64,000 bases of DNA from Zhouia amylolytica (GCF_900116365.1 NZ_FPAG01000001.1:62001-126000); one strand, 5' to 3'; counted from the first letter of the stretch, positions 27,250 through 37,588 are shown. Program-made: numbers and translations. Notes: generated from the sequence alone by a model not told the origin.

Positions 27250-29352
27250 TTACTTTACACCATGCATTAATTTCTTCATTACCGGATTCAATAACCAAAC
27301 AATTAAGCCTGCTAAAGCCGGTACAATGGTAAATATTAAAAAGAATGTAGACAAGCTATATTCTTTGGTTATATTGTCTATTTGTCCTCCCAAGGTCGCT
27401 GCAAGTTTTTGGCCTATTGCTATGGCAAGATACCACATTCCGAACATAAGGGCTATCATACGAGCTGGTACAAGCTTACTAACATAAGAAAGTCCAACCG
27501 GAGATAAGCACAATTCTCCAAGGGTATGAAATAAATAAGCAAAAATCAACCAAACCATACTCACCTTTACGCCTTCCTGGATTCCATAAGATCCAAAAGC
27601 AAGCAATCCAAAGCCTACTGCCATTATGATAAGTCCAAGGGCATATTTCGTAGCGGCACTAGGGTTGTATTTGCTTTCCCACCATTTGGAAAAGAAAGAA
27701 GCAAATGCAATGATGAAAAATGAGTTCAATATACTGAACCATGAAACAGTTATTTCAACTTCATTACTTTTCACTTCAGACACCGTTGCCTTAACGACCC
27801 CAGCATCCTGGTTTTGATTTTCACCATTTTGTCGTGCAGCCACTAATCGCTCTTCATCCAGATAACCGAATGAAATCTTTTCATTATCCTTATGAATAAT
27901 AAACAATTCTTCACCAACAGCAAAGTCTAAAGGTTCGGCAATTCGTGTAATTCGCTCTACAATCACTGCATTGTTATCGACTTGCATATTTTCAGTTACC
28001 GGGTCGTATGCATACATTTGATTCCCCTGGTCATCTTTCTTTTGATTACCGGATTCGTCTAAGAGGGGTGTTTGAACCGCTTTGTATGTCACATCGTAAG
28101 CGGTGGTACTTAAGTCTCTGTTAAGCATCCATCCAACGATACCCCACATTAGGGTAAAACAAATAACGAGTACAATATTTGACCCCGGAATCTTTTTAAA
28201 AGTCTTTTTCCAAAGAAGATATAAAACCCAGGATATAATAGCCAAAGGGATAATGGTTAGGAGCGCGTTAACAACATTAAAGGCAATAGCAGCATTACCG
28301 CTCAACACTCTATCTACACTATCTCTGGCAAATAAAATTAAAGAAGAAGCACCTTGCTCAAAGCTCATCCAGAAAAACACCGTAAAGAAAGCGAAAACAA
28401 TAAACGCTATCATACGATCTCTTATGACACGCGTATAACGTGCAATTCTTCCTATTACAAGAATTAAAAACAAGAATAGTCCAACTAAAACGACTGTGTA
28501 CTGTCCTTCTAAATCACCTATTCTGGCCCAGGCAAACATGTCGATATTAGCAATCTTCGACATAGGGTCATTAATTGCATAGCCCAATCCAACAATTGAA
28601 CATATGGTAATTAAGATTTTATCTAATTTAGTAAACGGGTTTCTTTTCTCAGCTTCAGCATCTTCTGCAGACATGGAAGTATTTTCTGGCTTTAATTCTT
28701 CCTTCTCAGGTACGCCCCCAATTTTACCGAATAATGGTTTTGCCAACCAAAACTGCAGGGTTCCTAAGAGCATAAATATTCCTGCTAGACCAAACCCCCA
28801 TGACCAACCAATTCTTTCTGCCAAATATCCACATAGCATCATTCCAAAAAAGGCTCCTGCATTAACCCCCATATAAAAGATTGTATATGCTCCATCCTTC
28901 TTTTCGGGATTGTCTTTATACATTCCTGATATGATGGAGGTAATATTCGGTTTAAAAAAACCGGTTCCTATAACCAACAGGGCTAATCCTAAATACAGCG
29001 AAAATTCAGTTTCCAAGGCCATTGAAGCATGCCCTAAAGTCATAATTAAAGCACCTACAACAACAGCCCAACGATAGCCAATAAATCGATCGGCTATGAT
29101 TCCACCTACAATTGGGGTTATGTAAAGTAGCATTGCATAGGTACCGAACAGCGCTCCAGCATTTTCTGCAGACCATTCCCAGCCAGGGTTGTACCCAATC
29201 ATCGCCATGGTTAAAAAATTCACCAGTAAGACACGCATTCCATAAAAGGAAAAACGTTCCCACATTTCGGTGAAGAATAAGACAATTAATCCTGCAGGAT
29301 GTCCTAAGACTTTGTCTTTAAACAGATTTTCAATATCCGTACTTGAGCTCAT
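27250..29352 (-). CDS. Proton-dependent di/tripeptide transporter (POT/PTR), large form with insert
   Basis: Proton:peptide symporter of the inner membrane, 700 residues against roughly 450-500 for ordinary bacterial members. The helix 1 motif EMWERFSFYGMR and the second signature FYMGVNAGAFFGMMLCGYLAE are intact. Between about residues 360 and 555 there are extra hydrophobic helices and a hydrophilic stretch of about 130 residues. That stretch is rich in Asp, Glu, Asn and Gln, before the transporter resumes at VSWFSILNSFF. Third gene of the leftward DPP-IV-POT-POT operon (15 bp after the second). Confidence 0.9.
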   Translation of the reverse strand: MSSSTDIENLFKDKVLGHPAGLIVLFFTEMWERFSFYGMRVLLVNFLTMAMIGYNPGWEWSAENAGALFGTYAMLLYITPIVGGIIADRFIGYRWAVVVGALIMTLGHASMALETEFSLYLGLALLVIGTGFFKPNITSIISGMYKDNPEKKDGAYTIFYMGVNAGAFFGMMLCGYLAERIGWSWGFGLAGIFMLLGTLQFWLAKPLFGKIGGVPEKEELKPENTSMSAEDAEAEKRNPFTKLDKILITICSIVGLGYAINDPMSKIANIDMFAWARIGDLEGQYTVVLVGLFLFLILVIGRIARYTRVIRDRMIAFIVFAFFTVFFWMSFEQGASSLILFARDSVDRVLSGNAAIAFNVVNALLTIIPLAIISWVLYLLWKKTFKKIPGSNIVLVICFTLMWGIVGWMLNRDLSTTAYDVTYKAVQTPLLDESGNQKKDDQGNQMYAYDPVTENMQVDNNAVIVERITRIAEPLDFAVGEELFIIHKDNEKISFGYLDEERLVAARQNGENQNQDAGVVKATVSEVKSNEVEITVSWFSILNSFFIIAFASFFSKWWESKYNPSAATKYALGLIIMAVGFGLLAFGSYGIQEGVKVSMVWLIFAYLFHTLGELCLSPVGLSYVSKLVPARMIALMFGMWYLAIAIGQKLAATLGGQIDNITKEYSLSTFFLIFTIVPALAGLIVWLLNPVMKKLMHGVK

Positions 29353-29367
29353 TTACATGCAATTATA

Positions 29368-30768
29368 TTAAACTCTTTTATCCTCTAATTCAAGACTTCC
29401 AATACCGTCAACCTCACTAATTTCTCTCTCATCATCTTCCGCCCCATGAGTAAGGTTTTTAAGTTTTTTGAAAAATACACCAACGAGGAGTCCAAAAGCA
29501 ATACAAAAAATTGCAATACCTGTAAAAACAGTAAACTCGCCAAAAGTTGAAGCTGACTCACCTAATAACCCTGCTACTTTATTACCTAAACCTGTTGTTG
29601 CAAAATACAATCCCATCATTAATGAGGCATACTTCGCGGGTGCAAGTTTAGTAACAAAAGAAAGTGATACCGGCGATAAACTAAGCTCACCAATTGTATG
29701 AAATAAATATGCTAAAACTAACCAATACATTGCTGAAGATCCAGAGCTTTCAAACTGTGCTGATGCAGCAGTCATAAACAAGAACCCGGTACCCATAATA
29801 ATAAGTCCCATGATCATCTTAAATAATGAAGAAGCCTCTTTTCCTTTGAGTTTTCTTTTAGCCCAGTATCCCGCAACCAAGGTTCCTAAAGTGATTATAA
29901 AAAATGCATTAAGTGACTGAAACCATGAGGCTGGTACTTCCCATCCCATTAACATTCTATTTGTTTTTTCTGCAGCATATATATTCATCAATCCTCCTGC
30001 CTGCTCAAAAGCTCCAAAAAACACTATTACCATTAAAAACGAAAGTACAAGTACAATTACCCTGTCTTTTTCAATCTTCGTTAAAGGCCTCTTTAATGCT
30101 TCTTTATCTTCTTCCTTCTCTGACTTACCAAGATAATCTCCAACTCCTTTCAAATACTTTTGTCCTAATAAAAACTGAACAAGCCCGAAGAACATACATA
30201 TACCGGCCAGACCGAATCCATAATGCCATCCGTAAACTTCTCCAACATAACCAACTATTAAACTGGAAAGAAATGCTCCAACGTTAATTCCGATGTAGAA
30301 AATAGTAAAACCTTTATCTCTTCTGATATCTCCTTTTTTATAGAGGCCACCTACCATCGTTGATATATTTGGTTTCAACATACCCACACCTGATATAATA
30401 AAGCCCAGACCCGTATAAAAAGCCCACATTTGTTCAATAGCCAAAACCGTATGCCCAATCACCAACAAAATGGCTCCAACTATAACTGATTTCTTCTGGC
30501 CTAAAATTCTATCTGCAATTATACCTCCGGGAATCGAAGCAACATACACTAACATGGTATACCACCCATATAATTGTAAAGCCTCTGCATTAGTCCATCC
30601 CAGGCCTGGATTATCCTTGGTTGTTTCTGCTACAAGATATAATACCAAGATGGCCCGCATTCCATAATAGGAAAAACGCTCCCACATTTCGGTAAAAAAT
30701 AGAATATACAACCCAACCGGGTGCCCAAATAACTCTTTCTGGTGTGCTTGTTTAACTACGTCCGACAT
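29368..30768 (-). CDS. Proton-dependent di/tripeptide transporter (POT/PTR)
   Basis: 466-residue POT symporter with EMWERFSYYGMRAI (proton-coupling ExxERF motif of helix 1) and FYIGINVGAFLSSLIVGYVGE. The C-terminal half has FHTIGELSLSPVSLSFVTKLAP, conserved in bacterial peptide transporters. Without the insert of its neighbour it has about 12 helices. It imports the di- and tripeptides that DPP-IV releases. It starts 19 bp after the DPP-IV stop. Confidence 0.93.
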   Translation of the reverse strand: MSDVVKQAHQKELFGHPVGLYILFFTEMWERFSYYGMRAILVLYLVAETTKDNPGLGWTNAEALQLYGWYTMLVYVASIPGGIIADRILGQKKSVIVGAILLVIGHTVLAIEQMWAFYTGLGFIISGVGMLKPNISTMVGGLYKKGDIRRDKGFTIFYIGINVGAFLSSLIVGYVGEVYGWHYGFGLAGICMFFGLVQFLLGQKYLKGVGDYLGKSEKEEDKEALKRPLTKIEKDRVIVLVLSFLMVIVFFGAFEQAGGLMNIYAAEKTNRMLMGWEVPASWFQSLNAFFIITLGTLVAGYWAKRKLKGKEASSLFKMIMGLIIMGTGFLFMTAASAQFESSGSSAMYWLVLAYLFHTIGELSLSPVSLSFVTKLAPAKYASLMMGLYFATTGLGNKVAGLLGESASTFGEFTVFTGIAIFCIAFGLLVGVFFKKLKNLTHGAEDDEREISEVDGIGSLELEDKRV

Positions 30769-30787
30769 ATCTATCCAATTAATTTAA

Positions 30788-32998
30788 TTAATTTTTTATT
30801 TCTTTTAACTCCAGGGATTCTTCAATTTTATCACCTAAGTGCTGATCAATAAAATTGGTCATTTTAGTATATAGTTGAAGTCTTGTTTTACCTCCGTAAA
30901 TTCCATGATTTTTATCTGGATATATAGCCCAGTCAAATTGTTTATTTGCCTGAATCAGGGCTTCTGCCATTCGCATAGTATTTTGTACATGGACGTTATC
31001 ATCTGCCGTACCATGAATTAGCAAATAATCGCCTTTTAAATTCGAAGCATAATTGATTGGAGAATTATCATCATAACCACTTGCATTTTCTTGCGGGGTT
31101 CTCATGTAACGCTCTGTATAAACAGTATCATAAAAGCGCCAGCTTGTAACCGGTGCAACGGCTATTGCCATGCTGAAAACATCATTTCCTTTAAGGATAC
31201 AGTTCGAACTCATAAATCCTCCGAAACTCCATCCCCAGATACCTATTCTTTCTTCATCAACATAAGGCAAAGAAGCCAGTTGTTTTGCAGCAGCTATCTG
31301 ATCTTCTACTTCATATTTCCCTAATTCCTGATAAGTAACCTTCTTAAAATCTGCTCCTTTAAATCCAGTTCCTCTTCCATCGATACATACCACTATATAT
31401 CCTTTTTGCGCCAACATTTGATACCAATAATCATTGCTGCTGTTCCATCTGTTTGCCACTTGTTGAGATCCAGGTCCGGAATATTGATACATTAAAACAG
31501 GATATTGCTTACTGGCGTCAAAATCTTTTGGCCTTATAGTCCACATATTAAGATCGTTGCCATTCACACGGATGGTTGAGAATTCTTTTTCTGACAATTC
31601 GTAATTTGTTAATGCTGACCTCAGCTCTTCATTGGTAACGATCTCTTTTATCTCTTTACCATTTTTAGCACGATTCAGGGTATATTTATAAGGCGTGCGG
31701 GCATTAGAGAAGGTATTGATATAATACGTAAAGTCTGTACTAAAAACTGCATCATTAGTTCCATTCCCAGAGGACAAACGAACCTTTCCTTTCCCATTTA
31801 AACCAATAGAGTATATATCTCTGTTAATTGAACCATTTTCTACTGATTGATAAAATATCCTTGAAGTTTTCTGATCGAATCCATAGTAATTGGTGACTTC
31901 CCAATCGCCTTGAGTTATCTGGTTTACTAATTCCCCCTCCTTTGAATATAAATAGATATGATTATAACCATCTTTTTCACTCGTCCAGATAAAACTATTA
32001 TCATTTAAAAAAGTCAGGTTATCGGTAATATCAATGTATGCTTCATCAGTTTCCTCCAGAATTACCTTTGATTCTTTATTCTTTACATCATAAAAATATA
32101 ACTTAAGATCATTTTGATGACGGTTCATCACCTGAGCGCTCAGTTTATTTTTATCGCTAGTCCATTGAATTCTTGGAATGTAATATGCGTTTCCTAAATC
32201 AACATTTGATGTTTCTTTGGAGGCTAATTCATAGACATGAAGGCTAACTTCAGAATTCTTTTCCCCCGCTTTAGGATATTTAAACACTTGTTGTGTCGGG
32301 TATAGTGATTGCCCATAAACATCCATAGAAAACTCCGGCACCTCTGACTCATCGAAACGGATATAAGCTAAATGCGTCCCTGACTTATTCCAATCAAATG
32401 CACGAACAAAACTGAACTCTTCTTCATACACCCAGTCAGTAACCCCGTTAATAATCTTATTTTTCTCTCCATCACTTGTTACCTGAGCCAAACCATTATC
32501 TTCAAGGTTCTTGATATATATATTATTATCAAGTACATAGGCAACTTTTGAAGCATCCGGTGAAAAGGTAGGTTCCTGAATTTTATGATCAGAAATTTTA
32601 GTAAGCTTTTTAGATTCAATATCATAAACATAAAATACCCCTAAAGTTGATCTACGGTATACTGATTCCACTTCGGTAGCCAAAATTAGCTTTGATTCAT
32701 CTTCACTGAATTCATATGATTGAAAGTACTGTATGCCATCCAGTTCTCCAGAACTAAGAATAGTTTCAACCTTCTCTAAAGTCTTGTAATCGTACTTGTC
32801 TATTGAGGTTGTACGTGAATTCCTGTCAAAATTCAACACTGAGTATTGTTGCCCATTGTTCATTGAATGTAAGGCGTCCATACCTTCAGTCCTGAAAGCA
32901 CCTCCCCATATTTCTTCTAATGTAATTTTCTGATTTTGAGCAGTCAGCGCAGAAGCCAACCCTAATAAAAGGAAAGAAAAAATAAATGTTCTCTTCAT
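30788..32998 (-). CDS. Dipeptidyl peptidase IV (S9B prolyl oligopeptidase family), periplasmic
   Basis: Serine exopeptidase that removes X-Pro (or X-Ala) dipeptides from peptide N-termini, 736 residues. The signal peptide covers about 1-20 (ending LTAQ). The N-terminal beta-propeller contains DWVYEEEF, the paired Glu that holds the substrate amino group. The alpha/beta-hydrolase domain has the catalytic Ser in GWSFGG, Asp in HGTADDNV and His in KNHGIYGG. It is first in the operon with two dipeptide transporters, so release and uptake are coupled. In the 5' leader, 33008-33024 forms a GGATTTTT/AAAAATCC hairpin. Confidence 0.95.
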   Translation of the reverse strand: MKRTFIFSFLLLGLASALTAQNQKITLEEIWGGAFRTEGMDALHSMNNGQQYSVLNFDRNSRTTSIDKYDYKTLEKVETILSSGELDGIQYFQSYEFSEDESKLILATEVESVYRRSTLGVFYVYDIESKKLTKISDHKIQEPTFSPDASKVAYVLDNNIYIKNLEDNGLAQVTSDGEKNKIINGVTDWVYEEEFSFVRAFDWNKSGTHLAYIRFDESEVPEFSMDVYGQSLYPTQQVFKYPKAGEKNSEVSLHVYELASKETSNVDLGNAYYIPRIQWTSDKNKLSAQVMNRHQNDLKLYFYDVKNKESKVILEETDEAYIDITDNLTFLNDNSFIWTSEKDGYNHIYLYSKEGELVNQITQGDWEVTNYYGFDQKTSRIFYQSVENGSINRDIYSIGLNGKGKVRLSSGNGTNDAVFSTDFTYYINTFSNARTPYKYTLNRAKNGKEIKEIVTNEELRSALTNYELSEKEFSTIRVNGNDLNMWTIRPKDFDASKQYPVLMYQYSGPGSQQVANRWNSSNDYWYQMLAQKGYIVVCIDGRGTGFKGADFKKVTYQELGKYEVEDQIAAAKQLASLPYVDEERIGIWGWSFGGFMSSNCILKGNDVFSMAIAVAPVTSWRFYDTVYTERYMRTPQENASGYDDNSPINYASNLKGDYLLIHGTADDNVHVQNTMRMAEALIQANKQFDWAIYPDKNHGIYGGKTRLQLYTKMTNFIDQHLGDKIEESLELKEIKN

Positions 32999-33144
32999 CG
33001 ATGTTAAGGATTTTTTAAAAATCCGTCAAGTTTACTAATTATTTCACAGAAATATAAACTTTTTTAGTTAAACGTTACTCAAAACCATCTAGCTAAAAGG
33101 AAAAACAAGATATAATTCTTACAAAAAAAGGGTTTCTTTATTAT

Positions 33145-33152
33145 TATCTTTG
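33145..33152 (+). promoter_or_regulatory. Putative -7 box of the HMG-CoA reductase promoter
   Basis: TATCTTTG matches the Bacteroidetes TAnnTTTG consensus and lies 22 bp before the ATG at 33174. No clear TTG -33 element is seen at the usual distance. Confidence 0.45.
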
Positions 33153-33173
33153 CTTTTTGAAACAAATCGAACC

Positions 33174-34499
33174 ATGAAAAAACCTGTTGACGGATTTTCA
33201 AAACTGACCAAAGAAGAAAAAATAGACTGGTTGGCCAATCATTATTTTCAAGACAGAAAAGATGCCGTATCTATTATAAAACAATATTGGAATACCAATG
33301 CAGCTCTTCAGAAGCTACATGATGAATTTATAGAGAACACTATAACCAATTACTATTTACCTTTTGGTATTGCACCAAACTTTGTGATTAACGGACACTT
33401 ATATTCCATCCCAATGTGTCTTGAAGAAAGTTCTGTTGTAGCTGCCGCCAGTAAGGCTGCAAAATACTGGTTAAAACGTGGCGGATTTAAGGCGGAGGTT
33501 ATTGCTACCGAAAAAATCGGGCAGGTTCATTTTATGTATCATGGTGATAAGGAAAAACTTGTTCGTTATTTTAATCAAATAAAACCTTTACTCATAGAAG
33601 CTACCGACAGCATCACGAAAAACATGCGTAAAAGAGGTGGTGGAATTTTGGATATTATACTAAAAGATAAAACTGCTGATCTGGACAACTATTATCAGAT
33701 ACACGCTACCTTCGATACATTAGACGCGATGGGAGCTAACTTTATCAATAGTTGTCTTGAGCAATTTGCAAAAACATTTAAAGCGGGTGCTAATACTTAT
33801 GAAGAGTTCACAGAGGAAGAACGAGACATTCAGATAGTAATGAGCATTTTATCTAATTACGTTCCCAACTGCCTGGTAAAGGCAGAAGTTTCTTGTAAAG
33901 TGGATGAGCTCAATGAGGATCAGAATATTTCTCCACAAGCGTTTGCAGAGAAGTTTGTAAGAGCCATAGACATTGCTAAAGCAGAGCCACACAGAGCAGT
34001 TACCCACAATAAGGGAGTGATGAATGGTATTGATGCGGTTGTTTTAGCCACCGGGAATGACTTTAGAGCAATTGAAGCAGGTGTTCATGCTTATGCGGCC
34101 AAAAATGGCACCTATTCCAGTCTAACACACGCTACCATTGATAATGGTATATTTAAATTTTGGATTGAAGTTCCATTAGCGCTGGGAACTATTGGCGGTT
34201 TAACAAATTTACATCCATTGGTAAAGCTTGCACTGGAGATGCTGGGCAAACCTTCTGCTAAAGAGCTTATGCAGATAGTAGCTGTTGCAGGGCTTGCACA
34301 AAATTTTGCTGCCATTCGTTCATTGATCACAACAGGCATTCAAAAAGGTCATATGAAAATGCATTTAATGAATATTCTAAACCAATTGGGCGCTACCGAT
34401 GAAGAGAAAAGCATTGTGGCTGAGTTATTCCATAACAAAACGGTAACCCACAGTGAGGTTATCAAAGAATTTAACAACCTTAGAGCTAATACATTATAA
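33174..34499 (+). CDS. mvaA: Hydroxymethylglutaryl-CoA reductase, class II
   Basis: Reduces HMG-CoA to mevalonate (or the reverse in degradative enzymes), cytoplasmic, 441 residues from the ATG at 33174; an upstream TTG at 33150 is rejected. Recognisable blocks are ENTITNYYLPFGIAPNFVING, MCLEESSVVAAASKAA (catalytic Glu near 84-85), DAMGANFINSC, HNKGVMNGIDAVVLATGNDFRA (catalytic Lys), and GTIGGLTNLHPL. Because mevalonate kinase, decarboxylase and GYDIA genes occur in this genome, the biosynthetic direction is likely. It shares one base with the next start (TAATG). Confidence 0.93.
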   Translation: MKKPVDGFSKLTKEEKIDWLANHYFQDRKDAVSIIKQYWNTNAALQKLHDEFIENTITNYYLPFGIAPNFVINGHLYSIPMCLEESSVVAAASKAAKYWLKRGGFKAEVIATEKIGQVHFMYHGDKEKLVRYFNQIKPLLIEATDSITKNMRKRGGGILDIILKDKTADLDNYYQIHATFDTLDAMGANFINSCLEQFAKTFKAGANTYEEFTEEERDIQIVMSILSNYVPNCLVKAEVSCKVDELNEDQNISPQAFAEKFVRAIDIAKAEPHRAVTHNKGVMNGIDAVVLATGNDFRAIEAGVHAYAAKNGTYSSLTHATIDNGIFKFWIEVPLALGTIGGLTNLHPLVKLALEMLGKPSAKELMQIVAVAGLAQNFAAIRSLITTGIQKGHMKMHLMNILNQLGATDEEKSIVAELFHNKTVTHSEVIKEFNNLRANTL

Positions 34500-35398
34500 T
34501 GCATCATTTTCAAAGCAATGGGAAATTACTCATCACGGGAGAATACCTGGTACTTGACGGAGCACTGAGCTTAGCGTTACCCACTATCTACGGACAAACC
34601 CTGAGCATTGAAGAAAACAATAACCAAATAATTGAGTGGTCAAGTCTTGACCACCAAGGAAATCCCTGGTTTTCATGCAACCTGGACCTATCCCTAAGCG
34701 GAAGTCCGAAAAATGAAGTGGAGGCCACTTTATTACATATTTTAAAAACAGCCAAGGCACTCAATCCTGACTTCTTAAAAAGCGTACAAGGAGTAAAAGC
34801 AATATCAGTTATGGATTTCCCGCGAGACTGGGGACTTGGATCTTCCTCCACCTTAATTAACAATATTGCTCAATGGGCAGGAATTAATGCATTTGATCTC
34901 TCTAACAAAACCCTTGGAGGTAGTGGGTACGACATTGCCTGCGCACAGCATAATACTGCCATATTATATCAATTAACAGATGGTAAGCCGACCATAACAG
35001 AAACCAAGTTTACCCCTCCATTCAGAGATCAAATCTATTTCATACACTTAAACCAAAAGCAAAACAGCAGGGAAGGCATTAAAAAATACAGGGCATTAAA
35101 TAAATCTGTCAACTCATATATAAGTGATATAAATACGATTACCAAGGGCATTCTGGAATGCACAGATGTAGCCGCGTTTAAATCTCTTATTGACACCCAT
35201 GAAGATATCACCTCAAAGGCCATCGCTATGGAACCCATAAAAAAGCGCCTCTTTAATGACTTTGAGGGAAGTATTAAAAGTCTTGGAGCCTGGGGCGGTG
35301 ATTTTATTATGGCTGTAGGAGATGACCAAACGCCTCAATATTTTAGTCAGAAAGGATTTGATACCATTCTTACTTTTAAAGAAATGATCAGGTTATAA
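34499..35398 (+). CDS. GYDIA family GHMP kinase
   Basis: A 299-residue member of the galactokinase/homoserine/mevalonate/phosphomevalonate kinase superfamily. It has the ATP-binding glycine/serine loop in WGLGSSSTLINNIA (about 118) and the family-naming GGSGYDIACA near 140. The TAATG overlap with HMG-CoA reductase ties it to the mevalonate pathway. The pathway needs two GHMP kinases before MvaD and only one other is in this window (47876), so a phosphomevalonate kinase role is an attractive inference, not shown by sequence. A strong terminator follows. Confidence 0.88.
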   Translation: MHHFQSNGKLLITGEYLVLDGALSLALPTIYGQTLSIEENNNQIIEWSSLDHQGNPWFSCNLDLSLSGSPKNEVEATLLHILKTAKALNPDFLKSVQGVKAISVMDFPRDWGLGSSSTLINNIAQWAGINAFDLSNKTLGGSGYDIACAQHNTAILYQLTDGKPTITETKFTPPFRDQIYFIHLNQKQNSREGIKKYRALNKSVNSYISDINTITKGILECTDVAAFKSLIDTHEDITSKAIAMEPIKKRLFNDFEGSIKSLGAWGGDFIMAVGDDQTPQYFSQKGFDTILTFKEMIRL

Positions 35399-35420
35399 AT
35401 TAAGAATCGACCATAAAATA

Positions 35421-35446
35421 AAAAAGCCTCCAACGGGAGGCTTTTT
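35421..35446. terminator. Bidirectional rho-independent terminator
   Basis: AAAAAGCCTCC and GGAGGCTTTTT arms with a 4-nt loop between the convergent GYDIA kinase and PpiD genes. Confidence 0.88.
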
Positions 35447-35470
35447 TAATACTTAAAATCAAGATAATTT

Positions 35471-37588
35471 TTAATAAAAATCAGCTCTATTATCTTCAAT
35501 ATCGGCATTTTCACGAAGCGCGTTAAACGCTGCTCCGGTAGCTCTACCTCTATTTGTTGTTCTTTGTGTGGTTGCGTAAGGCGCATAGTTATCAAGCTCT
35601 ACAGCAGGGTTCTTTTTAGTAACCTGAACCATATAAACTCCATTTTCACCTTCAATAAGTCCTGATGAAGCACCTTCTTCTATTGCGAAGGCTGTACCTA
35701 CCACCTTAGGCTCACGTCCTGCACCAGCGATACTAGGGGTTTTCATATTCAAATCAGTTGCTGTCTTCACTGTCACATTATTGGCGCTTGCAAGTTCATC
35801 TAATGACTTCCCATTATTTGCTTCTATAATCTGAGCAGCTTTCTTTTGTTTTCTGATAATCGGAGCTACAAGTGCTCTTGCATTATCTACAGACATTAAC
35901 CCTTCTTTAATTTTTCTAGTTAACTGAACGATAGCATAACCGCCAGTAACGTCAAATCTCGAAACATCTCCAACCTTAGTTTCCGGATTGAAAGCCCACT
36001 GAATAAGTCTTCTTTGCTCTCCTAAACCAGGAACCATTTCCTGCAAAGCCATTAAACTATTTACAGGGCGAACTGTATAATCAGACTCTTTCGCTACTGC
36101 ACCAAAGTTTTCAGGATCTGCAGCTGCATCCATTTCGAATTTCGTAGCCTTTGTATAAAGTTCGTTTGAAGTTTCTTCAGAAGGAATTACCTTTCTTGAT
36201 ATGGTGGCTAACTGAACAACGTTATATTTATCTTCTACTTTAATGATGTGATAACCAAAATCTGTTTCTACAAGGTCAACACTTCCAATTTCATTATCAA
36301 AAATAAAGTCATTAAAAGGCTTAACCATTTGACCTGGGAATATATTATCGTAGGTTCCTCCACTAAAAGCTGACCCAGGATCTTCAGAGTATTCTCTTGC
36401 AAGTGCAGCAAAATCCTCATCTGCCTTTACTTTTGCAAGCACCTCTTTAGCTAGTGCTTCAGCCTCCTCCTTAGTTCTGTTTTCCTTAAGGTTTACTCCT
36501 GTACCTTCGTACCCTATTAATATATGGCTAGCTTTTACATTACCACCTTCTCTTTTATCCATCATACGGGTAAGCTTAAAAGTCTCCCCATCTTTATATG
36601 GCCCATATACTTCTCCAACACCCAGGTTGAATAAGGTATCGCTAAATTGAGTAGGTAGTTGAGCTTTTGCAACATAGGTAGTATCAAAAGGAACATCAGA
36701 ATGTTTTGCAACAAACTCCGCCACTTGATCTTTTGGTAATTCTGCAAACCCTGGAATGGTATCATTCGATTGAGTTGCATTATTATAAACTACACTTTTG
36801 TTTAAAAGAGCTTCTACTTCATTTCTAATTTCAGCTACATCAGCTTCTGAAGCTTTTTCTTCAAAAAACACATAACGGATATTTCTGGAAGCATCTCCTT
36901 CAAATTCCTTTTTGTGGTCTTTAATATAGGCAGAGATTTCACCATCGGTTACCGTAATGGTACTATCCGCTATTGATGAATAAGGAACCTGAACATATTT
37001 AAAATCTACTTTATCATTTTCAAGTTTATATGAAAGCTCACCATCTTTAATAGTAGCAACAACTCCTGCTTTAATCAGGTTAAAATAGGATTGCTCTTTT
37101 GAGGCATTAATCAAAGCATTTTCCTGCATTTCCCATTGCTGATATGCCATTGGATTATTTGCCTTTAAATCTGCTATATATTCAACAAATTTTCCCGCAT
37201 CAAATACACCAGCTTCATTTAAGAACGCAGGATTTGAAGCAAGTTGAGGGTTTGATTTAACAACATTGATTATCTGATCTTTTTCAATATTAATCCCTAA
37301 CTCTTCAAATTGTTCTTCCAACAAAGTCATCCTTACCTCTTGATTCCAAACCTGATTAACAATTTGTAAGGTTGAAGCTCGTCCCTGATATTGTCTGGAC
37401 AAGTTATCAACTTGTTGTGCAAACCCTTCTCTTGATACAGGGTTTCCATTGATTTCACCAACATTTGATTTTGTTGAAGAAAATGCATTATTGTTAAAAA
37501 GATCTGATACTACAAACGCGAAAAGCGCCAATCCTATTACCAGGATTAAGATCAAAGATCGACTTCTAATTTTTTCAAGAATAGCCAT
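35471..37588 (-). CDS. ppiD: Membrane-anchored peptidyl-prolyl isomerase, PpiD/SurA type
   Basis: A 705-residue periplasmic chaperone tethered by one N-terminal helix (about 12-30). A SurA-type helical N-terminal domain is followed by a PpiC parvulin domain (VKASHILIGYEG ... GSAFSGGTYDNIFPGQMVKPFNDFIF ... DFGYHIIKV). A second, less conserved half continues to the C-terminus. It assists folding of exported proteins. The start codon is MAILEKIRS at 37588; the leader contains two competing hairpins that involve this codon (see the regulatory feature). Last gene of the CoaX-to-PpiD block. Confidence 0.92.
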   Translation of the reverse strand: MAILEKIRSRSLILILVIGLALFAFVVSDLFNNNAFSSTKSNVGEINGNPVSREGFAQQVDNLSRQYQGRASTLQIVNQVWNQEVRMTLLEEQFEELGINIEKDQIINVVKSNPQLASNPAFLNEAGVFDAGKFVEYIADLKANNPMAYQQWEMQENALINASKEQSYFNLIKAGVVATIKDGELSYKLENDKVDFKYVQVPYSSIADSTITVTDGEISAYIKDHKKEFEGDASRNIRYVFFEEKASEADVAEIRNEVEALLNKSVVYNNATQSNDTIPGFAELPKDQVAEFVAKHSDVPFDTTYVAKAQLPTQFSDTLFNLGVGEVYGPYKDGETFKLTRMMDKREGGNVKASHILIGYEGTGVNLKENRTKEEAEALAKEVLAKVKADEDFAALAREYSEDPGSAFSGGTYDNIFPGQMVKPFNDFIFDNEIGSVDLVETDFGYHIIKVEDKYNVVQLATISRKVIPSEETSNELYTKATKFEMDAAADPENFGAVAKESDYTVRPVNSLMALQEMVPGLGEQRRLIQWAFNPETKVGDVSRFDVTGGYAIVQLTRKIKEGLMSVDNARALVAPIIRKQKKAAQIIEANNGKSLDELASANNVTVKTATDLNMKTPSIAGAGREPKVVGTAFAIEEGASSGLIEGENGVYMVQVTKKNPAVELDNYAPYATTQRTTNRGRATGAAFNALRENADIEDNRADFY

